A DNA stretch of 64,000 bases from NCBI GenBank assembly GCA_033558025.1, contig JAUCEF010000018.1:806001-870000 (forward strand), read 5' to 3'. Source of the stretch: Phytophthora sp. 'mugwort'. Taxonomy: Eukaryota; Oomycota; Peronosporomycetes; Peronosporales; Peronosporaceae. The notes beneath the pieces are model-generated. The model searched no databases. It saw only the letters and a list, made by a program, of their open reading frames with translations, and was not told the DNA's origin. Positions 33,507 to 44,893 of this stretch are shown piece after piece (the stretch's first letter is position 1; every line of letters starts with the position of its first letter). Position numbers and translations under genes: made by a program.

Positions 33507-33764
33507 ATGAACACGGCGGGAATTCTGATGATAGTGGCGCTAACGCTCTCGGGTGTCTGGGCACGCACGGAGGCGGGCGAGGCCACGCTGGATATGACCG
33601 TGACCAAGGAGCTAGGCACCGCCGAGTGCGACGACAATTGCGAGCGCGACTTCACGCCCGTGTGCGGTACGAACGACGTCACGTACGCGAACGACTGCCT
33701 GCTGGAATTCGCGCACTGCGAGAACTCGACCGTCACCTGGAAGCATGGCGGCAAATGCATCTAG
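33507..33764 (+). CDS. Secreted Kazal-type protease inhibitor A
   Basis: The 85-residue product has a hydrophobic signal peptide (residues 1 to about 24) and one Kazal domain with six cysteines: ECDDNC, then PVCGTNDVTYANDC and two more Cys ending GGKCI. Spacing fits the atypical or short Kazal domains of oomycete extracellular protease inhibitors. The residue after the second Cys plus one, the P1 site, is Arg (C-E-R-D), which predicts trypsin-like targets rather than the subtilisin-type Asp P1 reported for EPI1 and EPI10. The family protects the pathogen from host proteases; that role is inferred here. A broken copy (60.96-61.22 kb) lies in the inverted arm. The start is the Met directly before the signal peptide, although the frame is open upstream. 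Confidence 0.93.
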   Translation: MNTAGILMIVALTLSGVWARTEAGEATLDMTVTKELGTAECDDNCERDFTPVCGTNDVTYANDCLLEFAHCENSTVTWKHGGKCI

Positions 33765-34299
33765 AAAAAGTGAGCAATGCCCAGGAGCCCCCCTGCAGAG
33801 CAGAAGGCGGATGTAGATAAAGGCCTACGTGACTTTGTGAGAGCATAAATTCAGTCGTCGTGTGTCATTTTGCAGCTTCTGATCTGGCTTTAAGTCTTTT
33901 TTTCCGTTGGCACTGAAAAATAAAAAGAGAAATTGACGAGGTGGTCAGGAGTATGACGGCACTATAATACTGAAGTGTAAGGGGAATTCTATCCCAGATA
34001 TGATGCCACCAACTGCTTGTCGAGCTGGCAGCTCGGAGCTGCACAGGAGAACGCATTAAAAACACACAACCAACAGGAGAACGAGAAAATATTAAAAACA
34101 CAGACGAATTATGAATAACACACAAAAAGGAGGGGCGACGTATAACACATAAACATAAAAGTCACGGTTGCCAACTAGTGCGCCGGATCGCCCAGCAAGC
34201 GAAGCGCGGATGGTCCCTTTTATGGATTACCTGTGAGACCTGAACATGCCTTATTGCGACAGGTGCAATGTCAAAACTATACTTTAATAATTTGTAGGT

Positions 34300-34470
34300 G
34301 CTGGCAGGGTATTTTGCGGTGCTGAAAACACGTCCTCGCTGGGGAGCTCGGCGCTGGGCGCCTCTGCAAATACCGCTTGGGTTTTTGGTACGCGTGCACG
34401 GAACGCACTCTTCCGTTTGTTGTTTTATGCGACTGTCACCCCCTCCTTTTTCAGTTGGGCGCAGCAATCA
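34300..34470. repeat. GC-rich dispersed repeat (copy 1)
   Basis: The segment GCGCTGGGCGCCTCTGCAAA followed by TACCGC, and downstream TTTGTTGTTTTATGCGA and CTCCTTTTTCAG, recurs with variation at 39.18-39.30 kb, 60.34-60.46 kb (inverted) and 61.26-61.45 kb (inverted). A minus-strand 101-codon frame here is not conserved in the copies. Confidence 0.6.
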
Positions 34471-34904
34471 CTTTCATAGATGTGTATCTACTGTAACTCT
34501 GTCATATGGATACACTCAGAACCGTATCGTCCGTAAACCCCCACATTGGTACAAGTTAAAACCAATGTGTCATTGTTTTGCGTCCGTCGTATCTTTCTGT
34601 CGAAATCTGTACTTCATAAGTATGAGTACTGTATTATTATACTTCGAGGTACATGTAAGATGATACCATATCGTACTTAATACTTAACAGTCCTGAAATA
34701 ATAAAAATATGAATGTAGCCTTGTTTTCTTGAATTGTGTCTCTTAACTTTGAGAGTTGTTAGAAATAAATGTCAGTCTTCTTCGGAAAAAAGTAATATAT
34801 GCCTTTGATGAGGAAAAGTGATCAAACAGGACTGTCCATTTAAATTTTGCACTTTCCATGGTTTCGATCACCAAATTCAGTGGTAGGGCCATCTCGCATA
34901 TCAG

Positions 34905-34982
34905 TACTACACCCGATCAGCCGCTGTCAGCGGCCCGCTGATCAACCGTCGGCCCGGCGGTGACCGTCACGGTCGGGGCCTT
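34905..34982. other. GC-rich cluster of short palindromes
   Basis: Within about 80 bp lie GATCAGC...GCTGATC with an inner CCGCTGTCAGCGG hairpin, followed by CCGTGACGG-type and GGTGACCGTCACGG-type inverted words. The inverted arm at 60.08-60.18 kb keeps the flanks but has a shorter, different sequence at this point, so the patch is specific to this arm. Confidence 0.5.
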
Positions 34983-35226
34983 CAAAATGCATAAAATGCA
35001 CATTTTCATGATTGATCAGGAAGGAAAAATGTGTAGGCTTGTTGTGCACGCCTCACTCGCATCGCGAGATGCTGATCACGTTCAATGTACAGTACATTCC
35101 TAACCGGCCCAAAGAGCGCAATCGTGGCACCGTTAATACGTCTCACTTTGCTTTTTGCATCGAACAGCGCAAACCTCCAAGCTGTGCTTCCAAGGCGCAA
35201 GATAGCTGACAAGAGTGACTACGAAG

Positions 35227-35451
35227 ATGAGCAGGCTAATGATTATCTTGGTCGTGATCCTGCTGCAGTTTACCGGAACCTGGGCGAGAATCGGTTCCAC
35301 CGCTAAAAAGTGTGAGATACTGTGCTCGCGCGAGTTGTTGCGCGTTTGCGGAACAAATGGAGTAACCTACCCTTCAGAATGTCTACTGGATTTCGCGACC
35401 TGCAAGAATCCGAGAATCAAGCTTAGACATATAGGCAGATGCCGCAAGTGA
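35227..35451 (+). CDS. Secreted Kazal-type protease inhibitor B
   Basis: The 74-residue product starts at the ATG of MSRLMIILVVILLQFTGTWA, a good signal peptide. One Kazal domain follows, with cysteines in CEILC, RVCGTNGVTYPSEC, ATC and GRC. The predicted P1 residue is again Arg (C-S-R-E). It is clearly diverged from inhibitor A and only about half identical, by eye, to the minus-strand inhibitor at 59.3-59.55 kb. Expected to be secreted to the apoplast and to block serine proteases (family knowledge; the target is unknown). Confidence 0.9.
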   Translation: MSRLMIILVVILLQFTGTWARIGSTAKKCEILCSRELLRVCGTNGVTYPSECLLDFATCKNPRIKLRHIGRCRK

Positions 35452-36400
35452 CCGAACCGGTTATTTTCAGAAACTGTTGTGCGAATGCAACTATTTTTTG
35501 ATAGCAAACGATAATTCCGTAGTTCGACAAGCTATGTAAAGGCATAGTAGCTACTGGAAGTTACAACCCGTTAACCCCTTGATAATAGAGAGTCATCGAG
35601 ACGAATTGGTTCCTGCTGCCGATTGTTTCACGTCATTAATCTCGCAATTACTTTCAAAAGCCACGACAGGGAACAACGCGTACATTGTACAGTAAATGCT
35701 CTACCAGTGTTAAGTGCTTTCGACCTTGCATAGAGCCAGTGTCCCGGATGTGGCGAGTTCCTTGGCAAACGCAACACAGTAGTAGTAAACACGGTTAGGG
35801 ATTATTCATATCTCATGTCTGTGTGCTTCCTGAGTACATATGATCACCTCGTAGTAAACTCGGTCAGTGATTGTTCATATACGTGTGCTCCCTGAGTACA
35901 GATGATCACCTCGCTAATCATAGGGTCGGGAAGCAACTATATATACCTCGTTAAAGGTATTCCCCAATCATGGGTGTACCGGAACAGCCGGTAATACCAC
36001 GTACGGGAGGGAACAACTACTTACGTTGTACTAGTATTGTTGTTGTAATCATCGATCGGGACGTGTTTTTCATTCCGGTTGAGCGTATTTTCCAAGAGTA
36101 CAGTATGGCCTAGAATTAATAAAATGATTTGTTTACGAGCTATAGGAAACTCGTAACTGTATCTAACGGGAAGAGAAGAGAGCTTGATGTCCGATGCAAA
36201 TGAACTGCTGGATATGCCGCATGCTGATCAACACAAAGAGTCTTATTTAATGAGAAATACCATCGTGTACACTAGTAATAGACCATATGTTCCTCTCTCA
36301 TGCAAATTTGTGATGTATCCCGTGAGCAGCTCGATGCGTCCAATTGTGAGATCGTAACCTGGCTTAGCAGGCCACTTTAATAACGGGAATTTAGCCCGAA
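35452..36400. repeat. LTR-like fragments with a local tandem duplication
   Basis: No gene is recognisable. Two tandem copies of about 65 bp lie at 35,782-35,850 and 35,851-35,913, starting GTAGTAAAC and ending ATGATCACCTCG. The stretch TTTGTTTACGAGCTATA (about 36,129) followed by CGTAACTGTATCTAA recurs at about 38,829-38,866, beside an LTR/primer-site-like junction. This therefore looks like a fragment of the same LTR. Confidence 0.5.
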
Positions 36401-36629
36401 TTCCCGCAGCTTACCTTTGTTAATAATGTCATTTGACATTCTACATGAGGTCAGCAGATTGTGTCAGCACCACGGTGAAACCAAGGAGCCAAGATCTCGA
36501 GATCAACCGTTGGAAAACGGGCGCCACAACGGACGAATATCCAATCAGCAGCGACCACTGGACTTCCCAGATAGCTCACTCTTCAAATCTCCAGTCATTC
36601 ATCGAGCCCACTTACAGTCTCAGACAGCG

Positions 36630-38400
36630 GCGTTGATGAGGCTACGTCGTGCTCAATATGCCGGCTGTCTACAGACTCCGTTTCAGCCAGGTCACGATAT
36701 TCTATATGGACTCCAAGTCACAACGCGAAACGCAAAGACTTCTGCTGTCATCTCTGTTGCCTGCAAGTTCTGCATTAAACTCGGACGTGAAGCCAAAGCA
36801 AATTCCAGGCGAAGACGAACAAATAACGTGCAGTATTTTAAATTCCCTTTTCGTGTGGATGGGTACAAGAAGGATCTCACGACAGTGCACACGAAGACGT
36901 ACGAGCAGTACTGTTCTTTGACTTCAGAAACCAAGGGTGTTTTCTTTGAGCGTCCCAACCACCGTAACACTGTACTCGCTCATATCGAAGCGGAGGAACC
37001 TATCGAGTTTGTAATTAAGCGTTCATTGTTCACAACATCATTGGCGGCATGCTGTTTGATCCTGATGATTTTGAAGGTCGAATTTCCTGTGCACGGGCTC
37101 TCACAATTTTTGCAGCCGCGGCTGAAAGGGCCTACTCGGTCGATCCACACGGCTGTTTATGCTGCTCGTTGGATATGTAGCTGATGGCGCCTCATTTCGA
37201 AATACGGTACGTTTTGCACAGACAACTAAAACGGTAACTTAATTCAGCTATTTGGCTGGAGCTTCAGAAGGCCGGTGCGCATCATATATTCGCGTTGTAT
37301 GTGCAGTCAACTTGGATCGAATTTATCGTTTGCTTCGTGGTTGTTGGGCATACCCGATTGCGCTCGATGTTGGAAGTGTGCTAGAGACGTCGTACTTGGA
37401 CATTCGGGTGGGTTTTCACACAGCGTGTGGCCAACTTATAAATTTGCACCTGATTGCAGTGCCATTATTGCAAAACAAGATGGGTGAAACGCTTTTGTTT
37501 TTGGAGCATGTCAGAGCGTATTGGATGTTCTTGACGTCAACTGGCGCTCCAAATTATTATCCGTGGGTACTGATGGCGAGCCAACCATGACAGGGCATCT
37601 ATCGGGGGTACAAACACGTTTTAACGAAGCTAGTCGATATTCGCTTGGTAGAATTTGGTGTGGTCTTCATCAGCTTGATCTAGTTGCACAAGCGGAGTAT
37701 AACAAACGCTTTGATGACCGCTTTGTGACAACGCTTACGGGATTACTAGGTTGATTGCGGCGCCAGTATCGGACGGACTCAACTTCATTAACGATCGTGG
37801 AATTTTTGTTATCGACATACTTCGGTCATTATCGCAAGAAGAGATAATTGAGTGTGCTCGCTCGGTGCTGGGTTATTCGTTGGGCTATGTGTCGGTATAG
37901 CAAGCACTGTTGCGACCCGCAACTCCCTCAATGAAGCCGACGACATGGAACTACCGCCGGTTATGCCCTACATGCTGGCTAAAACACGCATATCAGCGCT
38001 GTCTGGGTTCATCAGAGAACACATGCATCTCTTGTTAACACTGGTTGGACGGCGGAACGTATCGAAGCAATTGAGACTGAGCATCAGGAGCTTATCCAAG
38101 CTGTCCGGGGGACAGCGACATGCCTGAGCCTTGAACACGTGTTCCGATGAACACACCGGGTTTAGCGCAGGATGGACGCTTGTTGGTAGGCGGTTTTCGA
38201 CGCTACAAGAGTTTCGCGGGGCAGTAGCAACCCTGTGCCCAAATATGCGACGGTGGATCAGACTTCTCGATCATCGGTTGGGAGAGGAATGACTACCGCC
38301 AGTCATTACAGATTCTCACTGGAAGGTATTCCTGCACGCCAAACAACTCGATTTGGTTTCCGCACTTGCAGCTCTGGAGAATAGCAGGTAACACGAGTTT
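36630..38400 (+). pseudogene. hAT-like transposase relic with N-terminal zinc-finger region
   Basis: Pieces in several frames read like an oomycete-specific hAT-type transposase. There is a CKFCIKLGREAK zinc-finger-like start (about 36,762) with FKFPFRVDGYKKDL, then LDVGSVLETSYLDIRVGF (about 37,360), LLSVGTDGEPTMTGHLSGVQ (about 37,550) and RIWCGLHQLDLV (about 37,650). Frame changes occur near 37.55 kb and beyond, and the C-terminal dimerisation region is not clear. The superfamily assignment is a family-level recognition and not certain. Confidence 0.5.
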
Positions 38401-38824
38401 TGGTACTGCACAAATGACCTACCACGTTATATTGATGCAATCAATTCAATACATTTAGCTTAGTTTGACTATACGTTCGTCATTCCCTCACCTTACCTTT
38501 TCTAAGAGCGCCTCTCATACCGCCATTAGCTTAATATCGGTAGAGAGTGGGAATTCCCGCTATTAAAGTGGCCTGTGGAATAATATGAGACCGGGATGCG
38601 AACAAACAAATTTTGGGTGAAAATAAAACAAGCTGGGGTGCGAGCAAAAACCAAAAAGGGTTGAGCAAAATATGACTGATCATTTGGAGTGTCAGTATAC
38701 AGTTTGCAGGCTCCAACAAAGTAGATTTGCTGGAGTAGGCTAAATGATGTGTATATAATACACGACGGAAAAACCAGCCGTCCCTTTTTCTACTATTAGA
38801 CTTGACTTGTATTAAAATATTAAG

Positions 38825-38990
38825 ATGCTTTGTTTACGAGCTATATAGGAAACGCGTAACTGTATCTAATGGAAGATAAGATAGCTAAAAACAGATACAC
38901 TGGCGACCCGGACTCGGACGTCAAGCTCTCGTTTTGTCCATCATTTGCATCGGACGTCAAGGAGTCCAGGTCGCTAGTGTATCTGTTTTA
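38825..38990. repeat. LTR/PBS-like junction with inverted copy
   Basis: AACAGATACACTGGCGACCC followed by GGACTC (about 38,890-38,915) looks like an LTR end followed by a primer-binding site. An imperfect reverse complement of the same 26-28 bp lies at 38,962-38,990, so two such junctions face each other about 50 bp apart. GGACGTCAAG words are repeated between them. Confidence 0.5.
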
Positions 38991-39109
38991 GCGCTTCAAC
39001 AAACACTTTTGGAGCTCCAGCAACCTTAAAAAGACGAGAATACCCACCAGCGTTGGAAACTGATCACTGGCAACCACTTTCCCGGTCACCAACAACCTTT
39101 TAAAGAAAG

Positions 39110-39300
39110 GCGGGTGCGCTTCGTGGGGCCCCATCGGAGCCCCCCGCTGTTCGCTTCGCTCGCGATTTATAAATTGTAGGTCCTCGTTAGTGTGAGGCTC
39201 GGCTCGCTATTGAGATCGCCTCTGGGCCCACCTCCGCAAATACCGCGCGGCCCTGCTTCGCGGGCACCCCGCACGGGTTTGCTACGTTTTGTTTTTCAGT
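39110..39300. repeat. GC-rich dispersed repeat (copy 2)
   Basis: It contains TCTGGGCCCACCTCCGCAAA followed by TACCGCGCGG and CACGGGTTTGCTACG, matching the repeat upstream of the Kazal genes. No open frame is shared with the other copies. Confidence 0.55.
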
Positions 39301-39559
39301 GAGGTACATTGATGCCACTCAATTCTAGTCGCTAACGAATCCTATGTCCGTTTCGTAGGGTGCCTCTGAATCATCCAACAGCATCGACCCTGTCGTAACC
39401 TCACAGCCATCCGCCAGGCTGTTGCCGCTCCCTAAGGCACGGCAACTCTGGCTTCCGATGAGTTCACGTCCGTGTTGTTCAGCATTCAATGCCCAATACC
39501 ACCCTCCTGCGAGGCTGACCAAGGAGCTCCATCTCTCCGTCGCCAACAGCGTGGGTTTA

Positions 39560-41620
39560 ACTTTAGTTGTGTGCTCTTCTTCGAGTCCATGGCCTTGTCG
39601 CGAGCAAGTCTGCTATCTTGTTATGTAGGTGATGTTTGCCACGATAGCACTTTGAATCAAGCCAACTGTCGGCGGCACTCTCCAGTAAAGCAGCGTCAAG
39701 TGCGCTGTTTTGGGTGGCATTTGTGCGGACTGCTGTCGAATAATCATTGCGCTGTCTCCCACCACATGCAGCGGGGAGAAGCTGTGCTGCCGCCATGCGG
39801 TCAGCCCAACGAGCGGTCCCAAATTTTCTGCTACGTTATTGGTTGTGGTTTGTGTTGCATAAAACATAGTGCCGGCCCAGACCAGTTGAAAAGGCCCTTC
39901 GTTCAGTGTCAACCTCGCCACCACGGCAACCGATCCACCGGGGTCTGGATTGCTTATAGAGCCCCCGCCAAAGAAGCGTATGGATCGACCAGTCGGATAG
40001 TGTCCCGAACCGCTTGGTGTGATCCACTCCATAGTTGCCTCAGTGCTTGTCTGATAATCCCTGTTGCAGCCATCAACGTGGTCGGGCGACCAGACGGGTG
40101 CACGTATAGGTGCATGTTCGTGTAGCCGTGCGAAGGCGGTTGGCAAGCAGATACTTGTGTCGAGCCGCCGACACGTTGTTAATCTCGTCAAAGTGCTGCA
40201 CGCGCCACCTCCAAACAGCATGAAAGTACAGGGCATCCCCGAGACGCCAGTACTCTTCGGCCATAGCTGTGATGCACGAATATAGGGGATAGTCTAAGCC
40301 CGCTGTGCTCATTTTGTGTTGAGCAGTCGCTTCCCAAACCCGCAACGGTACTGACGGGAGCTCCAGACAAAAACACGCCAGTCCAATCTCTGCCTGCTGT
40401 AGGCCCAAGTGTTTCCATTGAGTTACGAATATCGCGCGCATTTGGCACGCAGCAAGGCAAGTCCAGAACACGTTGTGAACATCCGCATCCACCTCGTGTG
40501 CATACTGCGCATGCGGCCATCCCATTCGCTCATTTCGCACATCTTACATTGAGTAGACTCTTGCTTTGAGCCGGTAAATCACTTGTTCTTCCCCACCTAG
40601 TATTCTGTGAATTCGTTTCCACTCGAGTTTGGCAAGGCCGGCAGCAGCGTGGTCACTTGTTTCTTTCCACTGGTCGGCCCGCGTGAGTTTCTTTCCCCGA
40701 CCTCTGCGGATGGAGGCGTATTGCACATAGGTCTTGTGTTTCTGTGAGGCCTTCTATGCCCCGCCTTCGAAAGACAGAGTATACACGATAGGTTGGGATG
40801 GGGGTGGACGTGTTATACCTGCACCGCCGGGCCCGCCATCATCACTAACAGCGTTTCCAAATCCAATTGACTGCTCACTCCATCAATATGCACCGTGCGA
40901 GTGATGCTAGTGGCGATGGCTAACTGTCCGCCCCTCTCCACCGTCGCCGTAATCGGGTGATCTGCAGGAGTAGCCACCATACGTACCATGTCACTCGCGT
41001 ACTGCCACGCCAGTAACAACGGAAAGTTGGTGATGAGGACAGCGATGAAGTCCCCCAGCCAGTAGGGGCTCTTGCCGTCTCCCCGCTATTTTGGTTTGCT
41101 GGGGTGTACCCACAGCACCTCTCTCTTCTCTAGCGTCCACGTGATGACATCCGCTATCTTGCCTCGTACAGACGCTCCAGGCACAGTATGCTTGGCCGGA
41201 AGGAGCGCCTCCCAGATACAGCTCCGCAAGCCCGACCGCAGGCAACCATTCCAAGCACTGAACGCCTTCTGCGGCTCCCAATATGCGAACTGTTTGCCGA
41301 AAACAAAATCGAGCCGAGAAGACTGGACCCATCGACCCGATATGCGTCTTGTTCCCAGGTAACATGCAGCTGGCCAAAGGCGATCGCCATCATTCACATC
41401 GCTGCGACCATGTAAGGGCGTTGCTTCTGCTGATCTGTCCCGCCGGCATTTATGACGAGTTTCCGACCGCTGGCCCACATCGTGGGGTGCCGTCGACACC
41501 CGCTCTTTGATGGTGGGAGCGCTTTGGGGGTTATATAGACCTTGGGAGTCTTGCTCACCAATACCCTCGCGAAGAGTACATCGCCAGCAATATGAATCGT
41601 CATGTTGCCTGAGGTCGCCT
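39560..41620 (-). mobile_element. LINE-type retrotransposon, 3' part only, decayed
   Basis: The minus strand carries the end of a non-LTR polyprotein. Near 40.3-40.5 kb are a cysteine-poor, zf-RVT-like region (VFWTCLAACQ) and ALYFHAVWRWRVQHFDEINN. At 39.6-40.0 kb follows an RNase H-like domain (FFGGGSISNPDPGGSVAVV, TTNNVAENLGPLVGL, PLHVVGDSAMIIRQQ). The first RNase H aspartate of the expected FFDGGS motif is Gly here. Upstream pieces up to 41.6 kb fit the region after the reverse transcriptase, but the catalytic palm is absent. Frames are broken in several places. It is a 5'-truncated insertion, as is common for LINEs. Confidence 0.7.
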
Positions 41621-41985
41621 ACTTGGAGACTGTGGTGGCCGCCATCGCCAACACTTCAGCACCGAGGTCTGGTTCAGCTAACCCCCCGTTTGTCCTATCC
41701 AACGCAGCCAGATCCGCGTCCAGCCACGCACGTGTGCCATCCACTTCCTCCGCAAAGGCTGCGTGTCATACGTAATTCCGAAGTTTCTTCGCAAATTTGT
41801 CGAGCATGGCCACCGATGGCCAGGCATGCTGCGCGATTTACGTCAGCTTAGGGACAGTTATGGCCGCAGCAATGAGGCTCCGCTGGTCCACCGTGATCGT
41901 CTTTTGACTGGAAAGTGCAGGTCTCTACGGAGGCGAGAGTCCGCCACCTCGCATGTCCGCGCTGGGGACACACCACTGTGGTGTA

Positions 41986-43963
41986 CCGTATCGCAAATGT
42001 CATATCCAGCAAATTGTCATATCCTACCATTATATTTAACCAATCAGAATAGAGTAAAGGTTGCACATACGAAACTGTCAATCCGACACCAAATTGGTGG
42101 TCAGCAAACTAGGGCACTTTAGTTGGACAAGAGTTGCAATCACTTGCGCGTCAAGTAAAATCTGCGCTCACTACTCAATGGGCAAGGGAAGACACAAGCA
42201 CACTGAAAACGGCGGCCGTCGATCACGCACATACAAGCGGTCAGTGCCAACCCACCAATTTAGGCTCGATGTAGTTCGTTACTTTGAGACCCACAGCATG
42301 GAGATGACACTAAGTGAGTTTTACAAGGACCTGACGGAAACGCCGCTGCAAACGAAGCGGACAAGTGTCTACATGTGGCGCAAGCATAAGGACAAACTGA
42401 CAGAGCTCTGTAGCTCGACTGCGACCTCCCAGCTTCCCAAGGTGCGATTGCGTGGAATGGGTACAACGCTGACTCACGATGCCGAGGTGCACATTGTTAA
42501 GTGGATTAATGCCTACCGCTCCCAGGGACTCCCTGTATCAAGTCTTATGCTGCACCGCAAAGCGATTGCGGTGGCCCGTGACATTGGCATTCCAAGAAAG
42601 GTGTTTGCTGCGTCACGTGGCTGTGAACCAGGATTTCTACGGAGGCACCATTTGGGTTTTCGCGCTAAAACCCGGCAAAGACAGATCAAGCCTGCGGACG
42701 CAGAGGCCGTCTCCGTGCCTTCAATGTTCACGTTAAGCAGAAGATGGCAGAGCTTGGTGTCGATGTCGCTTACAATGCTGACCAGACCCCCGTGTTTTTC
42801 GAATATCTCCCGAAGTCCACCGTCGCGACGAAAGGTGCACGAACGGGTCCGGTCGACTGGCAATGACAAGGAGCGACTTACATGCATGCTGTTGGGAGAC
42901 TCGCTAGGCAGCAAGTACCCGCCGTATCTGGTCGTCAAGGTATGCCATCGAAGGTGGCATCAACACGCGCGGATAATGACCGAAAGCGCCACGGGTTTGG
43001 CCGGCAGTTGTGAGGGAAGCTGAAGCCTCTCCAAGCGCAGCACAATGTGGTGATATATGGTAGTAGTAGCGGGAGGTGGAATGAGGGGCTAACTATTAAT
43101 TTCTTACGGTTCAACTTTGGCTCGAGACTCGATATGGAGACTCCGGTGCTACTGCTACTCTATGGGTTTAGCGAGCATTGCACCGACCCAGTTCTCGCGT
43201 GCGCCAAGGAGCCCAACGTAGAGCTGATGCGTGTTCCCGCTGGATGCACTGGTGTCTGCCAACCTGCTAGTGTTGCCTGGAATCGCCCTCTCAAGCTGCG
43301 TCTCCGTGAGAGGTGAATGCGTACCTGGAGCTGCAGATGGATAAGCATGGAGCGGTCACGTTCAAGATGATAGCTCCTACACGGATCGATGTGGTCGAGT
43401 GGATTACTGAGGCGTGGGGCGATTTGACAGCAGACACGATTGCCAACGGGTTCAAGCGAGCCCTGAAAGGGAGTAGCGAGGACGACGATAAGAAGGCCAA
43501 ACTCCAGATAATCCAAGTCGTCGACCGCTTAGACAAGCTAGGACTACTAGATGAGCATGTGGGAAAAGTGTCGGAGGAACAGGATTACGCTGATCGAGTT
43601 GTTAACAACATTGAATACGCTGACGTTTAGTTGACTTCAAAATTTTACAGCCTTTTAAAGCCTCCTTATATGCGTGTGTGTATGCGCATGGATGAAAGAT
43701 TGATATGCAGGACATCGGTGAAATTCCTTTGTGCGCTGGGAGGGTTTTCGGGGTAACCCCCCCCTCCTCCTGAATTCGATGGTGGCATCGGTTTCACTTC
43801 AATGTGACCTTTTGTTGTCTCGGAAAGATGTCACATTCTATGTTTACCATATGCGCGGTTGCCCTTCAAATCAGTTAGGACTGTGTTTATTGCTTATGAC
43901 AGGAAATCTGTTAGCCCACATCATTTTGAATTTTGGCTACTGGATATGACATTTGTAATACGG
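41986..43963 (+). mobile_element. DDE_1 (pogo/Tigger-like) transposon with both TIRs
   Basis: The 24-bp ends CCGTATCGCAAATGTCATAT+CCAG (41,986-42,009) and its near-exact reverse complement (43,940-43,963; 22 of 24 matches) are each flanked by TA. This fits insertion at a TA target. The element is about 1.98 kb and holds one broken transposase gene in plus orientation. Confidence 0.82.
42178..43630 (+). pseudogene. DDE_1 transposase of the 42-kb element, frameshifted
   Basis: The start MGKGRHKHTENGG opens a DNA-binding N-terminal half (LSEFYKDLTETPLQTKRTSV, MLHRKAIAVARDIGIP) to about 42,715. The frame then shifts, and YNADQTPVFFEYLPKSTV gives the first catalytic Asp near 42.78 kb. Further shifts lead to the frame with LLLYGFSEH near 43.16 kb, then VPAGCTGVCQPASVAWNRPL. 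The second catalytic Asp of the usual LLxDxFSxH is Tyr here. The tail (DVVEWITEAWGDLTADTIAN) runs to a stop at 43,630. At least three lesions plus the lost Asp make it dead. Confidence 0.85.
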
Positions 43964-44727
43964 TACTGAACGCCAGATGAAGTGGCTCACCCATCGCACT
44001 TAAGTAAGCAACCACAGTACTGCTCGCTGAGTACGAAGTCAGCTAACAACCCGGCTACTCGACTGGATGAACTCGACCGGCCATTGAGTTTGGGTGGTTA
44101 CACTGAGGTCTTTGCGGACGTTTCATTTTACTTCATACTTGTACAGGAACATAATTAACGATAGGAGGAGCCCCTGGAGGCTCCCGGGAGATAAAATAAT
44201 AACAAAGTAATCTCTTTACAAGTCCAAGACAAGTGTACACTGACGGGTAAGTCCCTGCACGGGCTGGATTATGTTTACCGTTGACACCCGAGAGGCATAG
44301 CTTGTAGGGCGTTGACCGGTAGCGCCAAGAGAACTAGGTCGGCCTGAGGAAGGGCGTGTCTCGCCAAGCGCGAAGGAACAAGTCCTGCCGAACTCGGCGG
44401 GCTGATGCGCCGTACAGCTGGGTGCCGTAATACTTCTAGCCGAGAAGCCTTTGCTCTCGGCGATCCGTCAAAGCGCTAACGCGCCGTCGTCCGCTCTTTA
44501 GAGGGGGACACAGGATATCTAAGCCAGCGCCAGTCAGCTCAGCTGACTTCTGTGTAGTAACTGGCTTGTGGCACTTGCTCTCGGCGGAAGTGAGACACTA
44601 CTGTCCGGAAGGGCCGAACCGCTACAGGGCAACCCAGCGCAGGCCAACAAGGGCCGACTAGCTCGGCTATTGTTGTGATTCTTGCCGAAGTAACCACATC
44701 TGACGATTTGCGTGTGCTGCAATACCA
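43964..44727. repeat. Probable 5' LTR region of gypsy element G4
   Basis: No coding content is seen. The stretch ends at CAATACCA just before a primer-binding-site-like TGGTGCCGCGACC (44,732-44,744), the usual LTR/PBS layout. The left LTR boundary could not be fixed and no partner LTR was found in the window. Confidence 0.5.
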
Positions 44728-44893
44728 TAACTGGTGCCGCGACCTGGGAACAGGGTATGCTTGTTTCCGCAGGTACCAAGTTATCCAAGTTTCAAGTACT
44801 GAACAGGATGGTCAAGGGATCGTCGACGTCAAGTTGAGCCAGCCCAGCGCCGCCGCAGGTTCACCCCTCTCAGGGTCGAACTGAGCTGGCGAG

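Larger units (their letters stand above)
33470..35140. repeat. Inverted-duplication arm 1 (partner 59,930-61,262)
   Basis: Noncoding DNA around and between the Kazal genes is collinear, in reverse orientation, with 59.93-61.26 kb. Shared words include AGTGAGCAATGCCCAGGAGC (33,770 region), CCACCAACTGCTTGTCGAGC (34,007 region), GACTGTCCATTTAAAT (34,832 region) and AACCGGCCCAAAGAGCGCAA (35,102 region). Similarity fades about 90 bp upstream of Kazal B. Confidence 0.85.
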
